Shown: positions 33,618 through 45,314, numbered from the stretch's first letter. The stretch: DNA of 64,000 nt from Nelumbo lutea (GCA_022828595.1 JAKGHH010000007.1:63600727-63664726), one strand, 5' to 3'. The notes: a model not told the origin generated them from the letters alone. A program made the numbers and translations.

Positions 33618-34662
33618 TCGGCCCAACCTGTAAAGGCCCAGTTTTAAAAAGTTAAAACTGCTAAAAGCCCACTTAACACATAAAGCTATATGGGCTGAAC
33701 CATTCGGCCCATATACCTAGATAATATTAATGGTTAATAATATGAATTTAAAACGGGCTTCCAATGGTCCTAACAGATGATTAATTGATTGGATCAATTT
33801 ATCCCTGCTTGAGATGTATGGATGTGTGATGTGCTACGTACATGGGCCATAAGTGCTTGGCCCATGCTCAATCGACAGTGGCTCTTGTGCACACCATGGC
33901 TGAATGCATATCATTGCCATGGTGTCCCTTTTGGTCATTGGATGACATCCCTCAATGGTGGGCCTCACACTTCATCAAGTGGTTACGTGCGGAACCCTAG
34001 CCGATTTAGGCCCACCGAAATCTTACTTTATGAAAGTCAGTGGGAGCCACTTTGGTTTGACCTAAACCAAACTAGGGCGTAATTAACTATTCCCTCCAGC
34101 TAATATGTGTGCAAATGATAGGAAGATTCATATGATGAACTCTCTAAAGGCCTTTCATCATTAGCATGAGGATGTGTCCTTCAGTAATGAGGAAACGCAC
34201 CAGAAAATGGGTTATCCATTTGCTGTTGGGCTTGTCCAAGTGTTTCATAAGATGATTGCGACGTGATAGACCGATGTGGGAGGGGCTTCACCTGAAAATG
34301 GGAACTTTCTCACGGTACCTTGGCGTTCATGAATATGATGGGTAAGCACTCACTGGACAGAAACATTTACCTGAAAACGGCTCTGAACCTTGTCTGACAG
34401 AGGCCCAAGGGAAAACTCATATGATGAGTGGATATGATCCTTCACAGAAAAGTGGTGGAGTTATGCAGCTGAAACAATTGGCTCCATGCACCCAATGTGA
34501 TTTCCCACATTTCCAGAGACAACCCGTAGTCTCCGTCACTGAGAAATGAGGGAAATCTCAGAGAATAATAAATGGAAATGGAACGTAGATTAAAATCCAT
34601 ATCTATGAAATGAACATGAATCAAATATTGTTGTGGACTGATGTTTGCTCTTTTATCAAAAA
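33618..34662 (+). other. Leader of body G (partial)
   Basis: Colinear with the distal part of the leader at 37970-38989. It contains the conserved hairpin near 34022-34040. Primer site and first half of the leader are missing. Confidence 0.75.
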
Positions 34663-35472
34663 ATGGAAAACAGATCATTTGCAAAATTGCTTGATGACAA
34701 CAAGTTGAAGGGCCCAAACTATGCCGACTAGTACAGGAACCTTATGCTGGTCCTAGCTTCTGAAAAGTTAAATAAAGTAGCAAAGAATCCTACCTCAGAG
34801 CGTCCGGGTGATAGGGCTTCTGAGGCCTGAAGGAGAGACTATCAGGAATGGGAGGAGAAAAACTCCCTTGCCTGGTGTTACATCATTGCCTCCTTGGACA
34901 ACCCAATACAAAGGTAGTTCAATCAGATCGAACTTGCCAAGGACATATTGGACAGTCTCAGGATGATGTATGAAGAGCAGAATCGTTCTACTCAACAGAA
35001 GGTCTTGAAATAGTTCATGACCGCACAAATGACCAAGGGCCAACAAGTTCACGACCATTGTCTTCAGATGATGGGATATATCAATGAACTGGAGGCTCTT
35101 GGATTTAGGCTGAACCTTGCGACCCAAATAGATGCTATCCTTAATTCTTTGCCTCCTTCCTTTAATCCGTTCATCATGAACTATAACATGAATAAGCTGA
35201 ATGTCAGCCTACAAGAGCTTAGCAATATGTTGCAAAGAGTTGAAGAACTGATTAAAAAGGATGAGCCCATAGCTATGCCTGTTGAAGCTAGCAAGACAGG
35301 CAAGAGAAAGAGTAAGGCAAAGAAGCCTCAGAAGAAAGCCACTAAGGCCAAGAAGCAAAAGAAAGACAAAGCATCGGATGCCTGTCACTTCTGCAAGAAG
35401 ACCGGCCACTGGAAAAGGAACTGTCCTGCCAACCTGGAATCCATGAAGTTTTTTTCGAAACTTGTGTTATAG
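34663..35472 (+). pseudogene. gag of copia body G
   Basis: ATG at 34663 and one frame throughout to 35472. Blocks in order: KLLDDNKLKGPNY near codon 7, IASLDNPIQR near codon 78, HDHCLQMMGYINELEALG, FIMNYNMNKLNVSLQELSNML, a Lys-rich tail, and an intact CCHC zinc knuckle CHFCKKTGHWKRNC (C-x2-C-x4-H-x4-C) at about 35387-35428. Four stops interrupt it: TAG at 34729 (TGG in paralogs), TGA in EARRR (CGA), and TAG twice (CAG). The last 151 codons (35017-35472) are open. Best preserved Gag C-terminus in the window. Confidence 0.88.
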
Positions 35473-35965
35473 AATCCAATTATTATTAGCTTCTGCGTAC
35501 TGGTGTATTGACTCCAGGGCTTCAACTAATGCGTGTAACTTAGTACAGGTTCAAGGTAAGCAGAAGGCCGAGTGAAGGAGAAGTCACACTGTACTTGGGG
35601 ACTAATGCAACTGTTGCAGCCGTGACCATAGGAACCGTGGAATTATTTTTTAGAGAAAGAACGATTGTACTGAAAGATTGTCTTTATGTACAAAATTTAA
35701 GGAGAAATTTGACTTCTATCTCAAAACTGTGTGCCGATGGTTATTCTGTCTTCTTTAATAATATGATTACTATTAAAAGAAACAACAGATTCATCACATA
35801 CGGGGAATTGGAGAACGGTCACTATGTTCTACATCCTTCTCTACAACTAACATAACCGAAACTATATCGGCTGAAATCCCCAAAGAAGAGAGCCCGGGCA
35901 CAGTTAATCCCACGTGTCTGTGGCATTACCGACTTGGCCACATCGGTGTTGACCGAATCACAAGG
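35473..35965 (+). pseudogene. Protease and pre-integrase of copia body G
   Basis: The retropepsin region near 35500-35530 reads VYWLQGFN-like because of a frame slip; the DSGAS site is not intact (TTGACTCCAGGGCTTC). The open frame 35595-35855 covers the protease C-terminal part (LGTNATVAAVTIGTVELFF, DCLYVQNLRRNL). A small indel near 35850 and another near 35885 separate it from integrase. Confidence 0.75.
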
Positions 35966-36589
35966 TTGGTAAAGGATGGTCCTTTGGATTTTCTAACTGT
36001 AGAAGATCTTCCCACCTGTGAGCCTTGCCTACAAGGCAAGATGACAAAACGGCCATTTAACGGTAAGCCTGAAAGATGTACAGGCACACTTGACCTAATA
36101 CATACTGATGTATGTGGTCCCTTGAGTGTTAGGACACGGAATCAACACGTGTATTTCATCACCTTCACAGATGATTTCTCACGATATGGTTACGTGTACC
36201 TAATGAGACACAAGTCTGAATCCTTTGAAAAGTTCAAAGAGTTTAGACAAGAGGTCGAGAAACAGTTAGGGAGAGAAATTAAAGCCCTTCGATCTGATCG
36301 AGGTGGCGAGTATCTCTCTGACGAATTCAGGGACTACTTAAAGGACAATGGGATAGTATCACAATTAGCTCCTCCTGCTACACCACAACTTAACGGTGTT
36401 TCAGAGAGGAGGAATAGGACCTTATTGGATATGGTCCGATCGCTTTTCATACACTCAGAGTTACCCACATCATTTTGGGGTTATGCATTAGAGATTGCGA
36501 TTTATGTGCTGAATCTTGTTTCAACCAAATCGGAACCAAATACTCCTTATGAACCTTGGACCGGAAAGAAACAAGTGTCAGACACTTGA
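35966..36589 (+). pseudogene. Integrase core of copia body G, open and with intact DD35E
   Basis: The open frame of 207 codons continues upstream in frame to the LWHYRLGHI (HHCC) motif near 35920. Residues by position in the open frame: zinc CEPC at 18-21, catalytic D48 (HTDVCGP), D111 (RSDRGGEY) and E147 (VSERRN). D111 and E147 are separated by exactly 35 residues, as in copia and retroviral integrases, which insert the cDNA into the host chromosome. It is the only copia integrase here with all three acidic residues and no internal stop. The frame is lost at 36589 by a one-base change near KKQVSDT. It is part of a dead polyprotein. Confidence 0.88.
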
Positions 36590-36942
36590 AGATTTTGGTG
36601 TTGTCCAACACATATTAAAAGAATGAGTGCAGACAAGTTGGAATCCAAGAGCAGCCGTTGCCTATTTGTAGGCTACGCAAAAGGCTCTGTAGGTTACCTA
36701 TTCTATGACCCAAGTGAGCAGAAAGTGTTCTATAGTCGAAATGCACAATTCTTGGAAACCGATTACATCCTGGACACTCATCGTCAGGAAGTTGTTCTTG
36801 ATGAGGAGAGCTCAGGAGCAATGGGAGATGTCCCACAAGTTCCAGGTAGTGACCAACCTAGAAGATCCACTCGGGTATCCAAGCCACCAATCCGTTATGG
36901 TTATCACCAGGATAGTTAACTAGTGGAAACCTTGACTAGTGA
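36590..36942 (+). pseudogene. Integrase C-terminus and RT connector of copia body G (truncated)
   Basis: The open frame 36623-36919 encodes [20 protein letters not shown] and the VPQVPGSDQPRRSTRVSKPP connector found before copia RT. It stops at TAA (CTGG to TAAC region) and the element breaks at 36942, where LTR sequence begins. RT and RNase H are absent from G. Confidence 0.82.
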
Positions 36943-37232
36943 TTCTACTCGATCCTGCACTGCGCCATCTTCAGTGGGAGTAGTCTTTGGATCCTTCCTT
37001 GGGCGTGAACACCTTCGTTGGGGGATATTGTTTCTTTGTATCCGGTATAATCCTCTCCTACTCATTTTGGTTCAGATTTGGTTCAGTTTATGGTTCAAGA
37101 ACGATCATTGAAAATATGATTTTGTAAATAGGGAATGCGATTCCCAGTTGAAGGGAGAGAAAAATTTTTTGAAATTCGCCCCCTTATTCCACAATCTTAG
37201 GGCGTCCATACGATGAATCTCTCATCACTTCA
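36943..37232 (+). repeat. Copia LTR 3'-end fragment preceding body H
   Basis: The last 290 bp of the LTR, very similar to 44472-44762, ending ACTTCA before a primer site (TGGTATCAGAGACA, 37234-37247). Confidence 0.8.
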
Positions 37233-38989
37233 GTGGTATCAGAGACAAGGTTCAAATCTTGAACCAATTTGTTTCATATCTGAACCTGCGCAAATAGGCA
37301 GAAGGCATTCTACTTGATTTGCACAGATATGGGTTTTGGGAAATTTGTTCACAAAATTAATGGGCGAATAATCTGAAATTAATTTTCTATAAATCTGATT
37401 ATTATTTAGAACTGTTCTTTATGATTTTTTTGATTTATGGGCCGTTCGTATAAGAGGAGATCGAAATCTTGATTTGCAAGGGAACCTGCGATTTTGCAGT
37501 TTTGGATTGCTTTATTACATATTGTCTGTAAATAATTTTTTTTTTTATTTTTAGACTGAATGTATAGGTATTCGATCTAATGTAATTATTAATAGAAATT
37601 AGGATTTCTATTTATTTTAATTTTGGATCGAAGATGGCGGTGCAAAAAAGGAGATTTCGCAGATGGGAGAATTACAATTTGCGATTTATAGTTAATGAAA
37701 CTGCAAACTGTAATCTAACCTCTGTTTTGCAGGATGGATTGTGTGAACAACCCTATTTGACTGATTCTTGATTTTCTTTTATCAGTATTTAATTTCAGAT
37801 TATTTTCTTGAATTAAAGATTTAATTAAAGATCAAACCCTAGACCCATTTGAACCAAGATTGGTTTAAACTGTTTGGACCGAATCAAGGGTTTAATCAAG
37901 GCTGAAAGTCAACCCTAATTTTCCCACTAATGGGCCAGAGGATTGATATTTAATTAAATGGTTAATTCGGCCCAACTTGTAAAGGCCCAGTTTTAAAAAG
38001 TTAAAACTGCTAAAAGCCCACTTAATACATAAAGCTATATGGGCTGAACCATTCGGCCCATATACCTAGATAATATTAATGGATGATATTGTGGATTTAA
38101 AATGGGCTTCAAATGGGCCTTACAGATGATTAATTGATTGGATCAATTTATCCCTGCATGAGATGTTTGGATATGCGATGTGCTACGTATATGGGCCATA
38201 AGTACTCGACCCATACTCGATCGACAGTGGCTCTTGTGCACACCATGGCTGAATGCACATCATTGCCATGGTGTCCCTTTTGGTCATTGGATGACCTCCC
38301 TCAGTGGTGGGCCCCACACTTCATCAAGAGGTTACGTGTGGAACCCTAGCCGATTTGGGCCCACCGAAATCTGACTTTATGAAAGTCAGTGGGAGCCACT
38401 TGGGTTTGACCTAGATCAAACTAGGGTGTAATTGAGTACATGTGATAGGGAGATTCATATGATGAGCTCTCTAAAGGCCTTCCATCATTAACATGAGGAT
38501 GGGTCCTTCAGTAATGAGGAAACGCACCAAAAAATGGGTTATCCATTTGCTTTTGGGCTTGTCTAAGTGTTTCATAAGATGAAAGGGGCATCATAGACCG
38601 ATGTGGGAGGGGCTTCACCAGAAAATGGGAACTCTCTCATGGTACCTTGGTGTTCACAAATATGAAGGATAAGCACTCACTAGACAGAAAGGTTTACTTG
38701 AAAACGGCTCTAAACCTTGTCTGATAGAGGCCAAAGGGAAAACTCATATGATGAGTGGATATGATCCTTCATAGAAAGGTGGTGGGGTTATGCAGCTAAA
38801 ACAGTTGGCTCCATGCACCCTATGTGATTTCCCACATTTCCAGAGATAACTCGTAGTCTCCATCACTGAGAAAGGAGGGAAATTTCAGAGATGAATAAAT
38901 GGAAATAAAACATAGATTAAAATCCATATCTATGAAATGAACATGAATCAAATATGGTTATGGACTGATGTTTGCTCTTTTATCAGAAA
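37233..38989 (+). other. Primer site and complete leader of body H
   Basis: About 1.76 kb from primer site to gag ATG. It contains the conserved hairpin in its best form at 38371-38389 (CTGACTTT-ATG-AAAGTCAG). No conserved reading frame. Confidence 0.8.
38371..38389 (+). other. Conserved leader hairpin
   Basis: CTGACTTT-ATG-AAAGTCAG: perfect 8-bp arms and a 3-base loop. Equivalent copies lie at 2471-2487, 14224-14242, 32576-32592, 34022-34040 and 55642-55658, always followed within a few bases by a GGGAGCCACTT-type sequence. Arms mutate rarely compared with the surrounding leader. Confidence 0.7.
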
Positions 38990-39750
38990 ATGGCAAACGG
39001 ATCATTTGCAAAATTACTTGATGACAACAAGTTGAAGGGCCCAAACTATGATGATTGGTATAGGAACATTATGCTGGTCCTAGCTTCTAAAAAGTTAGAT
39101 AAAGTGGCAAAGAATCCTGCCTTGGAGCGTTCAGGTGATAGAGCTTCTGAGGCCCGAAGGAGAGACTATCAGGAATGGGAGGAGAAAAACTCCCTTGCCC
39201 AGTGTTACATCATTGCCTCCTTGGACGACCCAATACAGAGGCAGTTCGATCAGATCAAACTTGCCAAGGACATATTGGATAGTCTTAGGATGATGTATGA
39301 AGAGCAGAATCGTTCTACTCGACAAAAGGTCTTGAAACAGTTCAGGACCGCAGAGATGACCAAGGGCCAACTAGTTCATGACCATTGTCTTCGGATGATG
39401 GGATATATCAACGAACTGGAGGCTCTTGGATCCGGGCTGGACCTTACGACCCAGATAGATGCTATCCTTAATTCTTTGCCTCCTTCCTTTAATCTGTTTA
39501 TCATGAACTATAACATGAACAAGCTGAATGTCAGCCTGCAAGAGCTCAGCAATATGTTGTAAAGAGCTGAAGAAATGATTAAAAAGGATGAGCCCGTAGC
39601 TATGCTTGTTGAAGCTAGCAAGACAGGCAAGAGAAAGAGGAAGGCAAAGAAGCCTCAGAAGAAAGCCACTAAGGGCGAGAAGTAGAAGAAAGACAAAGCA
39701 TTGAATGTCTGTCACTTTTGCAAGAAGACCGTCCACTAGAAAAGAAACTT
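38990..39750 (+). pseudogene. gag of copia body H
   Basis: I choose ATG at 38990 (MANGSFAKLLDDNKLKGPNY); a longer in-frame start at 38972 lies in leader sequence not shared as coding. The frame is open for 190 codons to TAA at 39560-39562 (CAA in body G) and continues in frame through the Lys-rich tail to a decayed knuckle near 39712-39750 (CHFCKKTVH, with Trp and last Cys lost). It is the longest uninterrupted Gag amino half in the window. Same domains as body G. Confidence 0.88.
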
Positions 39751-40190
39751 TCCTGCCTACTTGGAATCCAAGAAAGGTAATTTCGAAACTTGTGTTATAG
39801 AAACCAATCTGTTGGTAGCTTCTGCATCCTGGTGTATTGACTCCAAAGCTTCAACTCATGCGTGTAACTCACTGCAGGGGTTCAAGGTAAGTAGAAGGAT
39901 GAGTGAAGGAGAAGTCACACTCTACTTGGGAACTAATGCAACTATTGCAACCACGGCCATAGGAACCGTGGAGTTATTTTTTAGAGAATGAACGATTGAA
40001 TTGAAAGATTGTCTTTATGTACAAAATTTAAGGAGAAATTTGATTTCTGTCTAAAAACTATGCAGATGGTTATTCTGTCTTCTTTAGTAATACGATTAGT
40101 ATTAAAAGAAATAACAGATTCATCGCATACGGGGAACTGGAGAATGGTCTCTATGTTCTACATCCTTTTCTAGAAACTAACATAACCGAA
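39751..40190 (+). pseudogene. Protease region of copia body H
   Basis: The open frame 39761-39991 is in frame with gag. It encodes WCIDSKASTHACN, where the retropepsin DSGAS has Gly changed to Lys, then SEGEVTLYLGTNAT and TIGTVELFF. TGA at 39989-39991 follows. A two-base loss near 40060 shifts the frame before integrase. Confidence 0.8.
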
Positions 40191-41070
40191 ACTATGTCGG
40201 CTGAAATCCCCAAGAAGAGAGCCTATGATACAGTTAATCCCACGTGTCTATGGCATTACCGACTTGGCCACATTGATGTTGACCAAATCACAAGGTTGGT
40301 AAAGGATGGTCCTTTGGATTTTCTAACTATAGAAAATCTTCCCACCTGTGAGCCTTGCCTACAAGGCAAGATGACAAAACGGCCATTTAACGGTAAGCAT
40401 AAAAAATGTACAGGCACACTTGACCTAATACATACTGATGTATGTGGTCCCCTGAGTGTTAGGACACGGAATAAACATGTGTATTTCATCACCTTCACAG
40501 ATGATTTCTCACGATATGGTTATGTGTACCTAATGAGACACAAGTCTGAATCCTTTGAAAAGTTCAAAGAGTTTAGACAAGAGGTCGGGAAACAGTTAGG
40601 GAGAGAAATTAAAGCCCTTTGATCAGATCGAGGTGGCGAGTATCTCTTTGACGAATTCAGGGACTATTTAAAAGAAAATGGGATAGTATCACAATTAGCT
40701 ACTCCTACTACACCACAACTTAACGTTGTTTCAGAGAGGAGGAATAGGACCTTATTGGATATGGTCTGGTCACTTCTCATACACTCAGAGTTACCGACAT
40801 CCTTATGGGGTTACGCATTAGAGACTACGATTTACGTGCTGAATCGGGTTCCAACCAAATCGGTTCCGAATACTCCATATGAACTCTGGAATAAAAAAAA
40901 ACCAAGTGTCAGACACTTGAAGATTTGGGGTTGCCCAGCACACGTTAAAAGAATGAGTACAGACAAGTTGGAATCCAAGATCAGTCGTTGCCTATTTGTA
41001 GGCTACCCAAAAGGCTCTGTGGGTTACCTATTCTATGACCCAAGTGAGCAGAAGGTGTTCTGCAGTTGAA
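40191..41070 (+). pseudogene. Integrase of copia body H
   Basis: One frame from about 40190 with TGA at 40620-40622 (CGA in body G) and TGA at 41067-41069 (CGA in body G) as the only stops. It has LWHYRLGHI, CEPCLQGKM, HTDVCGP with the first Asp intact, SDRGGEY with the second Asp just after the TGA, and SERRNRT with the Glu. The open piece 40755-41069 covers the C-terminal half ([38 protein letters not shown]). Confidence 0.87.
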
Positions 41071-42175
41071 ATGCACAATTCTTGAAAACCGATTACATCC
41101 TGGACACCCATCGTCAGGAAGTTGTTCTTGATGAGGAGAGCTCAAGAGCAGTGGGAGATGTCCCACAAGTTCCAGGTAGTGACCAACCTAGAAGATCCAC
41201 TCATGTATGCAGGCCACCAGTCCGTTATGGTTATGACCAGGATAGTTACCTGGTGGAAACCTTGACTAGTGAGGAGGATCCCGTGACTTACGCAGAAGCT
41301 ATGTTGGACATAGATTCCCAAAAGTTGGTGGAGGCTATGAGAGTAGAGATGGACTCAATGGAGGCCAAAGGAGTCTGGACTCTAGTAGATCCGCCCTCCG
41401 GGGTAAAAGCAATCGGTTGTAAATGGATTTACAAGAGGAAGAAGGGCTCCAATCGTAGGGTTGAGACCTTCAAAGCTCGTCTGGTGGCAAAAGGGTACAC
41501 TCAGAAAAAGGGCATCAACTATAAGGAAACCTTTTTGCCTGTGGCCATGCTTAAATACTTTAGGATCCTGCTAGCTGTAGCAGCATACCATGATTATGAG
41601 ATTTGGCAGATGGATGTCAAAACTACATTGCTGAATGGAGATCTTACTGAATATATCTATGTGCAGCAGCCTTAAGGCTTTATTCCTACAGGTCAGCAAA
41701 ACATGGTATGTAAACTCAATAAATCCATTTATGGACTTACGCAAACTTTTAAAAGTTGGAACATCCATTTTGACTCTGCTATCAAATCGTTTGACTTTGA
41801 GCCGAATCCGGATGAACCCTATGTTTACAGGAAGTATAGTGGAGATAAGGTTACCTTCTTGGTTCTGTATGTAGACGACATTCTACTCATTGGGAATGAG
41901 GTAGGAATGTTAACTACGGTGAAAGTATGGATTTCGCAGCAATTCTCCATGGAAGATCTTGGAGAAGCCTCCTATATACTGGGTTTTCGACTCTATAGAG
42001 ATAGATCGAAGCGGATAATATGATTATCCCAATTTGTTTATATTGACAAAATAGTCAAAAGATATAGCATGGAAAATTACAAGAAAGGAAATGTTCTTTT
42101 CAGGCACGGAGTCACTCTCTCCAAGAAGATGTCTTCCAAGACTTCTGAGGAGATTGATGGCATGAAAAATGATCC
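41071..42175 (+). pseudogene. Reverse transcriptase of copia body H with YVDD intact
   Basis: Same frame as its integrase. It holds the KWIYKRKK block near 41421, RLVAKGYTQK near 41480, the first catalytic Asp in QMDVKTTLLNGDLTE near 41607, and the YVDD active site at about 41868-41880 inside LVLYVDDILLIGNEVG. Stops: TAA at 41673-41675 (CAA) and TGA at 42020-42022. It makes cDNA from element RNA in functional copies. It is one of only two copia RTs in the window that keep YVDD; A and D have lost it. Confidence 0.88.
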
Positions 42176-42813
42176 CTATCCTCTGCTGTGGGGAGCATCA
42201 TGTATGCCATGCTGTGCACTCGTCCTGACATTGCTTAGGCAATGAGCGCAGTAAGCAGATTTCAGGCCAACCCAGGGCAGGAGCACTGGACTGCTGTGAA
42301 AAACATACTTAAGTACTTTTGAAGGATAAAAGAGTTTTGTCTAATATTCGATGGTAGCTCACTACAGATCCAAGGGTATACAGATGCCGATTTCTAGTCG
42401 GATCCAGATGATAGAAAGTCTACATCTGGATATGTTTTAATGATGGGATCATGTGTTGTTTGTTAGAAAAGTAGCAAACAGGGGTCCACTACAGACTCCA
42501 CAACCAAGGCCGAGTACATTGCCGCAAGTGAGGCTGCCAAAGAAGCCGTGTGGAGGAAGAAGTTCATTCACGAGTTGGGAGTAGTTCCATCCAGCACATC
42601 ACCCATCCCGTTGTTGTGTGACAACAATGGAGCCATTGCTCAGGTTAAGGAGCCACAAGCCCACTCGAAGTCGAAGCACATCGAGAGGAAGTACCACGTA
42701 CAACAGGAGATTGTTGGTAGAGGGTACGTCTTGATTCAGAAGATAGCGTCAGCGGAAAATGTAGCAGACCCATGGAAAGCATGGGACTCCGGCTTGTACC
42801 TGATTGGACCTAA
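42176..42813 (+). pseudogene. RNase H of copia body H
   Basis: After a frameshift near 42175 the RNase H region shows MYAMLCTRPDIA, YTDADF (near 42380), TTKAEYIAASEAA near 42505 and the open piece 42548-42852 (ELGVVPSSTSPIPLLCDNNG, IERKYH). A deletion of about 40 bp near 42775 removes the PLTKPLTQKVFEKH motif that normally ends copia pol, so the frame runs on into the LTR. Confidence 0.83.
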
Positions 42814-42827
42814 GTGCAAGTGGGAGC
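42814..42827 (+). other. Polypurine tract of body H
   Basis: GTGCAAGTGGGAGC directly before the LTR. Confidence 0.8.
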
Positions 42828-44762
42828 TGTTACACAGTTTTGTATGCCCTTAGCTTTAATTAGTAGGATGTACTTTATGAATTTATTGTAAATGAATAAA
42901 TGTGCATATTTGATTCACGTTCCCCTGGTATGTTTCTGTGTAATACCCTTAAACTGGACACTTAATGAGATTCGTGTTAGTTTAAAATGTTCATAGCCAG
43001 TGGGTCGGTTTGGGGAGACCTATCCTGATAAGGTTGACATTGTAGTGCCACAAAGTCGGTTGGGGTGGCCTATCTCATCTGCAAGGGTGAGACCCTAGGC
43101 ACATATAGTGTAGGATTGATTGAATCTTTGAACTAGACCAGATTTCCAGTATTGCCCTGGACCTTGGAGATTGATGGGCAAAACTGGAAAGTTACACCCG
43201 ACCCCTAGACTCGATTATGATACTGAGCTAGGTGTCGGATTGGGCTGTCTTTGATGTACCAATCAGTGAGATCCTTAGCGGGGGTCTAAACCTGGGTATG
43301 TTGCGATAGACTGAGAATTAATCTGAGTGGGTGATCATAGTGACAGGATCAGCCCCTTTGTCGGACAAAGGTAATGATCGGGGATGCACTCTCACTGATG
43401 GAAACCAAGATTGCTGGCAGCCGATTTCAACCGTTGAGATTTGTTTTGCAAAAGTATATTTTGTATGAGATATAAAAGTATATATATTATGGTTTCTAAA
43501 ATATTTGCAAGAAGGTTTTAATTCTCGGGATCCATATAAGTAGAGAGTGCAACACTGTTCCTTGTAGCCGAGGGAGAGGTCCTCTCTTGTCGGGCAGTCT
43601 ATGATCATTATGGAATGAGAGGTTAAGTGTAAGACCATTGAGGATAATACCTGATGGGCTAATCTTGCATCTGCCCACAGTCCCTGGGTGTTTCATGGTT
43701 GCTTGGCCCTTGGACCACTTAGGGTAAGTGTTGGGCCCATAGAGCCCATTTGATGGTTTTTAGGGGGTGCACTATCCATAACAGTGTATTCGGCCAGGCC
43801 TTGTAACAAAGGCTGGGCTGATCCCATGTGGCTGATGTGTAGATCAATGTTTGGGTATCACACCTTAAAAGGAAGCCCAACTAGGCAGCAATTAGGAAGG
43901 TTAAGTGAGTACATAAGCTTAATGGGCCTAAAGCCCATTTCGAACTGGGCTAGTTGATTAGTTAAATATGGGGCGAGTTCTAAGATGGATTAGCAGATTG
44001 GATCGGGTCATGACCCTATCCACTCAAGAGTCCAGATCTGAATGTGATTCAGATCTCGAAACCTCCTAATGAGATTAGGAGAAAGCTAATCTAATTTGCA
44101 GATAAGATAAGGGTTTATCCTTATCACCTCAAGAGAGGGCTGATCCAAATCTGATTTGGATAAGCAGCTCCTAATTGGATTAGGAGCTGATCCTTTGGGT
44201 TAACAAAAGGAAGGAGGGGGCGGCAGCCTAATAGATACACATTCTCTTTAGTGCTGAGAAACATAGAAGAAAGAATTAAGCAACCCTGCAGAATTCTTTC
44301 TTGCCGCCTCCCTGTTCTTGCCGCCCTGTTTGCCAGTTCGATCTCTAGTTGTGGGAGAAGTTAATATTCGATCTTGATATCAGTTCTTGAAGAAGAATTG
44401 ATAGGAAGCTGTGCACACATGCCATCCTGCTACTTCTTTAGAAGGACAGAGTTCTTGGAGAAGAACACTGCTGATTCTGCTCCATCCTGCACTGCGCCAT
44501 CTTCAGTGGGAGTAGTCTTTGGATTCTTCCTCAAGCATGAACACCTTCGTTGGGGGATACTATTTCTCTGTATCAGGTATAATCCTCTCCTACTCCTATT
44601 GGTTTAGATCTGGTTCAGTTTATGGTTCAAGAATGATGCTTGAAAATATGATTTTCTAAAGAGGGAATGCAATTTCCAGTTGAAGGGAGAGAAAATTTTT
44701 GAAATTCACCCCCTTTTTCCGCAATCTTTGGTTGTCCATACGATGAATCTCTCATCCCTTCA
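42828..44762 (+). repeat. Copia LTR (3' LTR of the nest), complete
   Basis: TGTTACACAG to CCCTTCA, 1935 bp. The TATA position has changed to GTTAACAAAAGG near 44199, so promoter function is doubtful. The right flank CAGGA matches the left flank of the LTR start at 33390. Confidence 0.88.
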
Positions 44763-45314
44763 CAGGAATTAGAAGAAAAGAATTCTCTTGCCCGATGTTA
44801 CATCGTAGCATCTTTAGACAGTCAGATCCAGAGACAATTTGATAAGATCAAAGTCTTAAAAGACATTCTAGATAGTCCGAAGACTATGTACGAGGAGTAG
44901 AATTGTTCTACTCGCCAAAAGGTCCTCAAGCTATTGATGACCACACAGATGACCAAGAGCCAATAGGTACATGACCACACCATGAAAATGATGGGATACA
45001 TTAATGAACTAGAGGCTCTTGGATCTCAGCTCGATGAAAAACTGATACTGACCTTAACTCTCTACCTCTCTCCTTCAATCAGTTTGTCATGAACTACAAC
45101 ATGAACAAGCTAAAGGTTAGCCTTCAGGAACTCAGCAATATGTTGCAGAGAGCCGAAGAACTAATTAAGAAGGAGAAGCCAATAGCCATGCTTGTTAAAG
45201 GTGGAAAATCAGGCAAGAGAAAGAAGAAGGGCAAAAAGGGCAAAAAGAAGGTAATTTTGAATATCTTGTCATAGAGACCAATATGTTGGTCACATCTACA
45301 CCCTGGTATATTGA
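44763..45314 (+). pseudogene. gag C-terminal part and protease start of copia E
   Basis: Continuation of the gag interrupted at 33389. It has ELEEKNSLARCY, DSQIQRQFDKI, HDHTMKMMGYINELEALG, then a small deletion and frame change, FVMNYNMNKLKVSLQELSNML (open frame 45089-45274) and a Lys/Gly tail. The zinc knuckle is deleted: the tail runs straight into the sequence before the protease (VIETNMLVTS) at a short AAGAAGG homology. It ends at the WYIDS protease motif near 45305-45314. Confidence 0.8.

Larger units (their letters stand above)
33390..44762 (+). mobile_element. Composite copia nest (G and H) inserted in gag of E
   Basis: It begins with an LTR start (TGTTAAACAG) and ends with an LTR end (CCCTTCA); CAGGA flanks it at 33385-33389 and 44763-44767. 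Inside are an LTR 5' stub (33390-33617), a leader plus gag-pol body G (33618-36942), an LTR 3' end (36943-37232), a leader plus body H (37233-42827) and a complete LTR (42828-44762). Joining E gag across the nest gives exactly the length found in uninterrupted gag copies. The simplest reading is one insertion later expanded to LTR-body-LTR-body-LTR by unequal recombination, followed by deletions. Confidence 0.85.
23265..45314 (+). mobile_element. Ty1-copia element E with two large nested insertions
   Basis: It starts with a 5' LTR (23265-25000), then primer site and leader interrupted at 25222 by an Athila element and resumed at 31586, then gag from 33208, interrupted at 33390 by an 11.4-kb copia nest flanked by CAGGA and resumed at 44763. 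It ends at the protease motif near 45314, where an LTR scrap and a Tat element follow. Its integrase, RT, RNase H and 3' LTR are absent. Confidence 0.8.
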
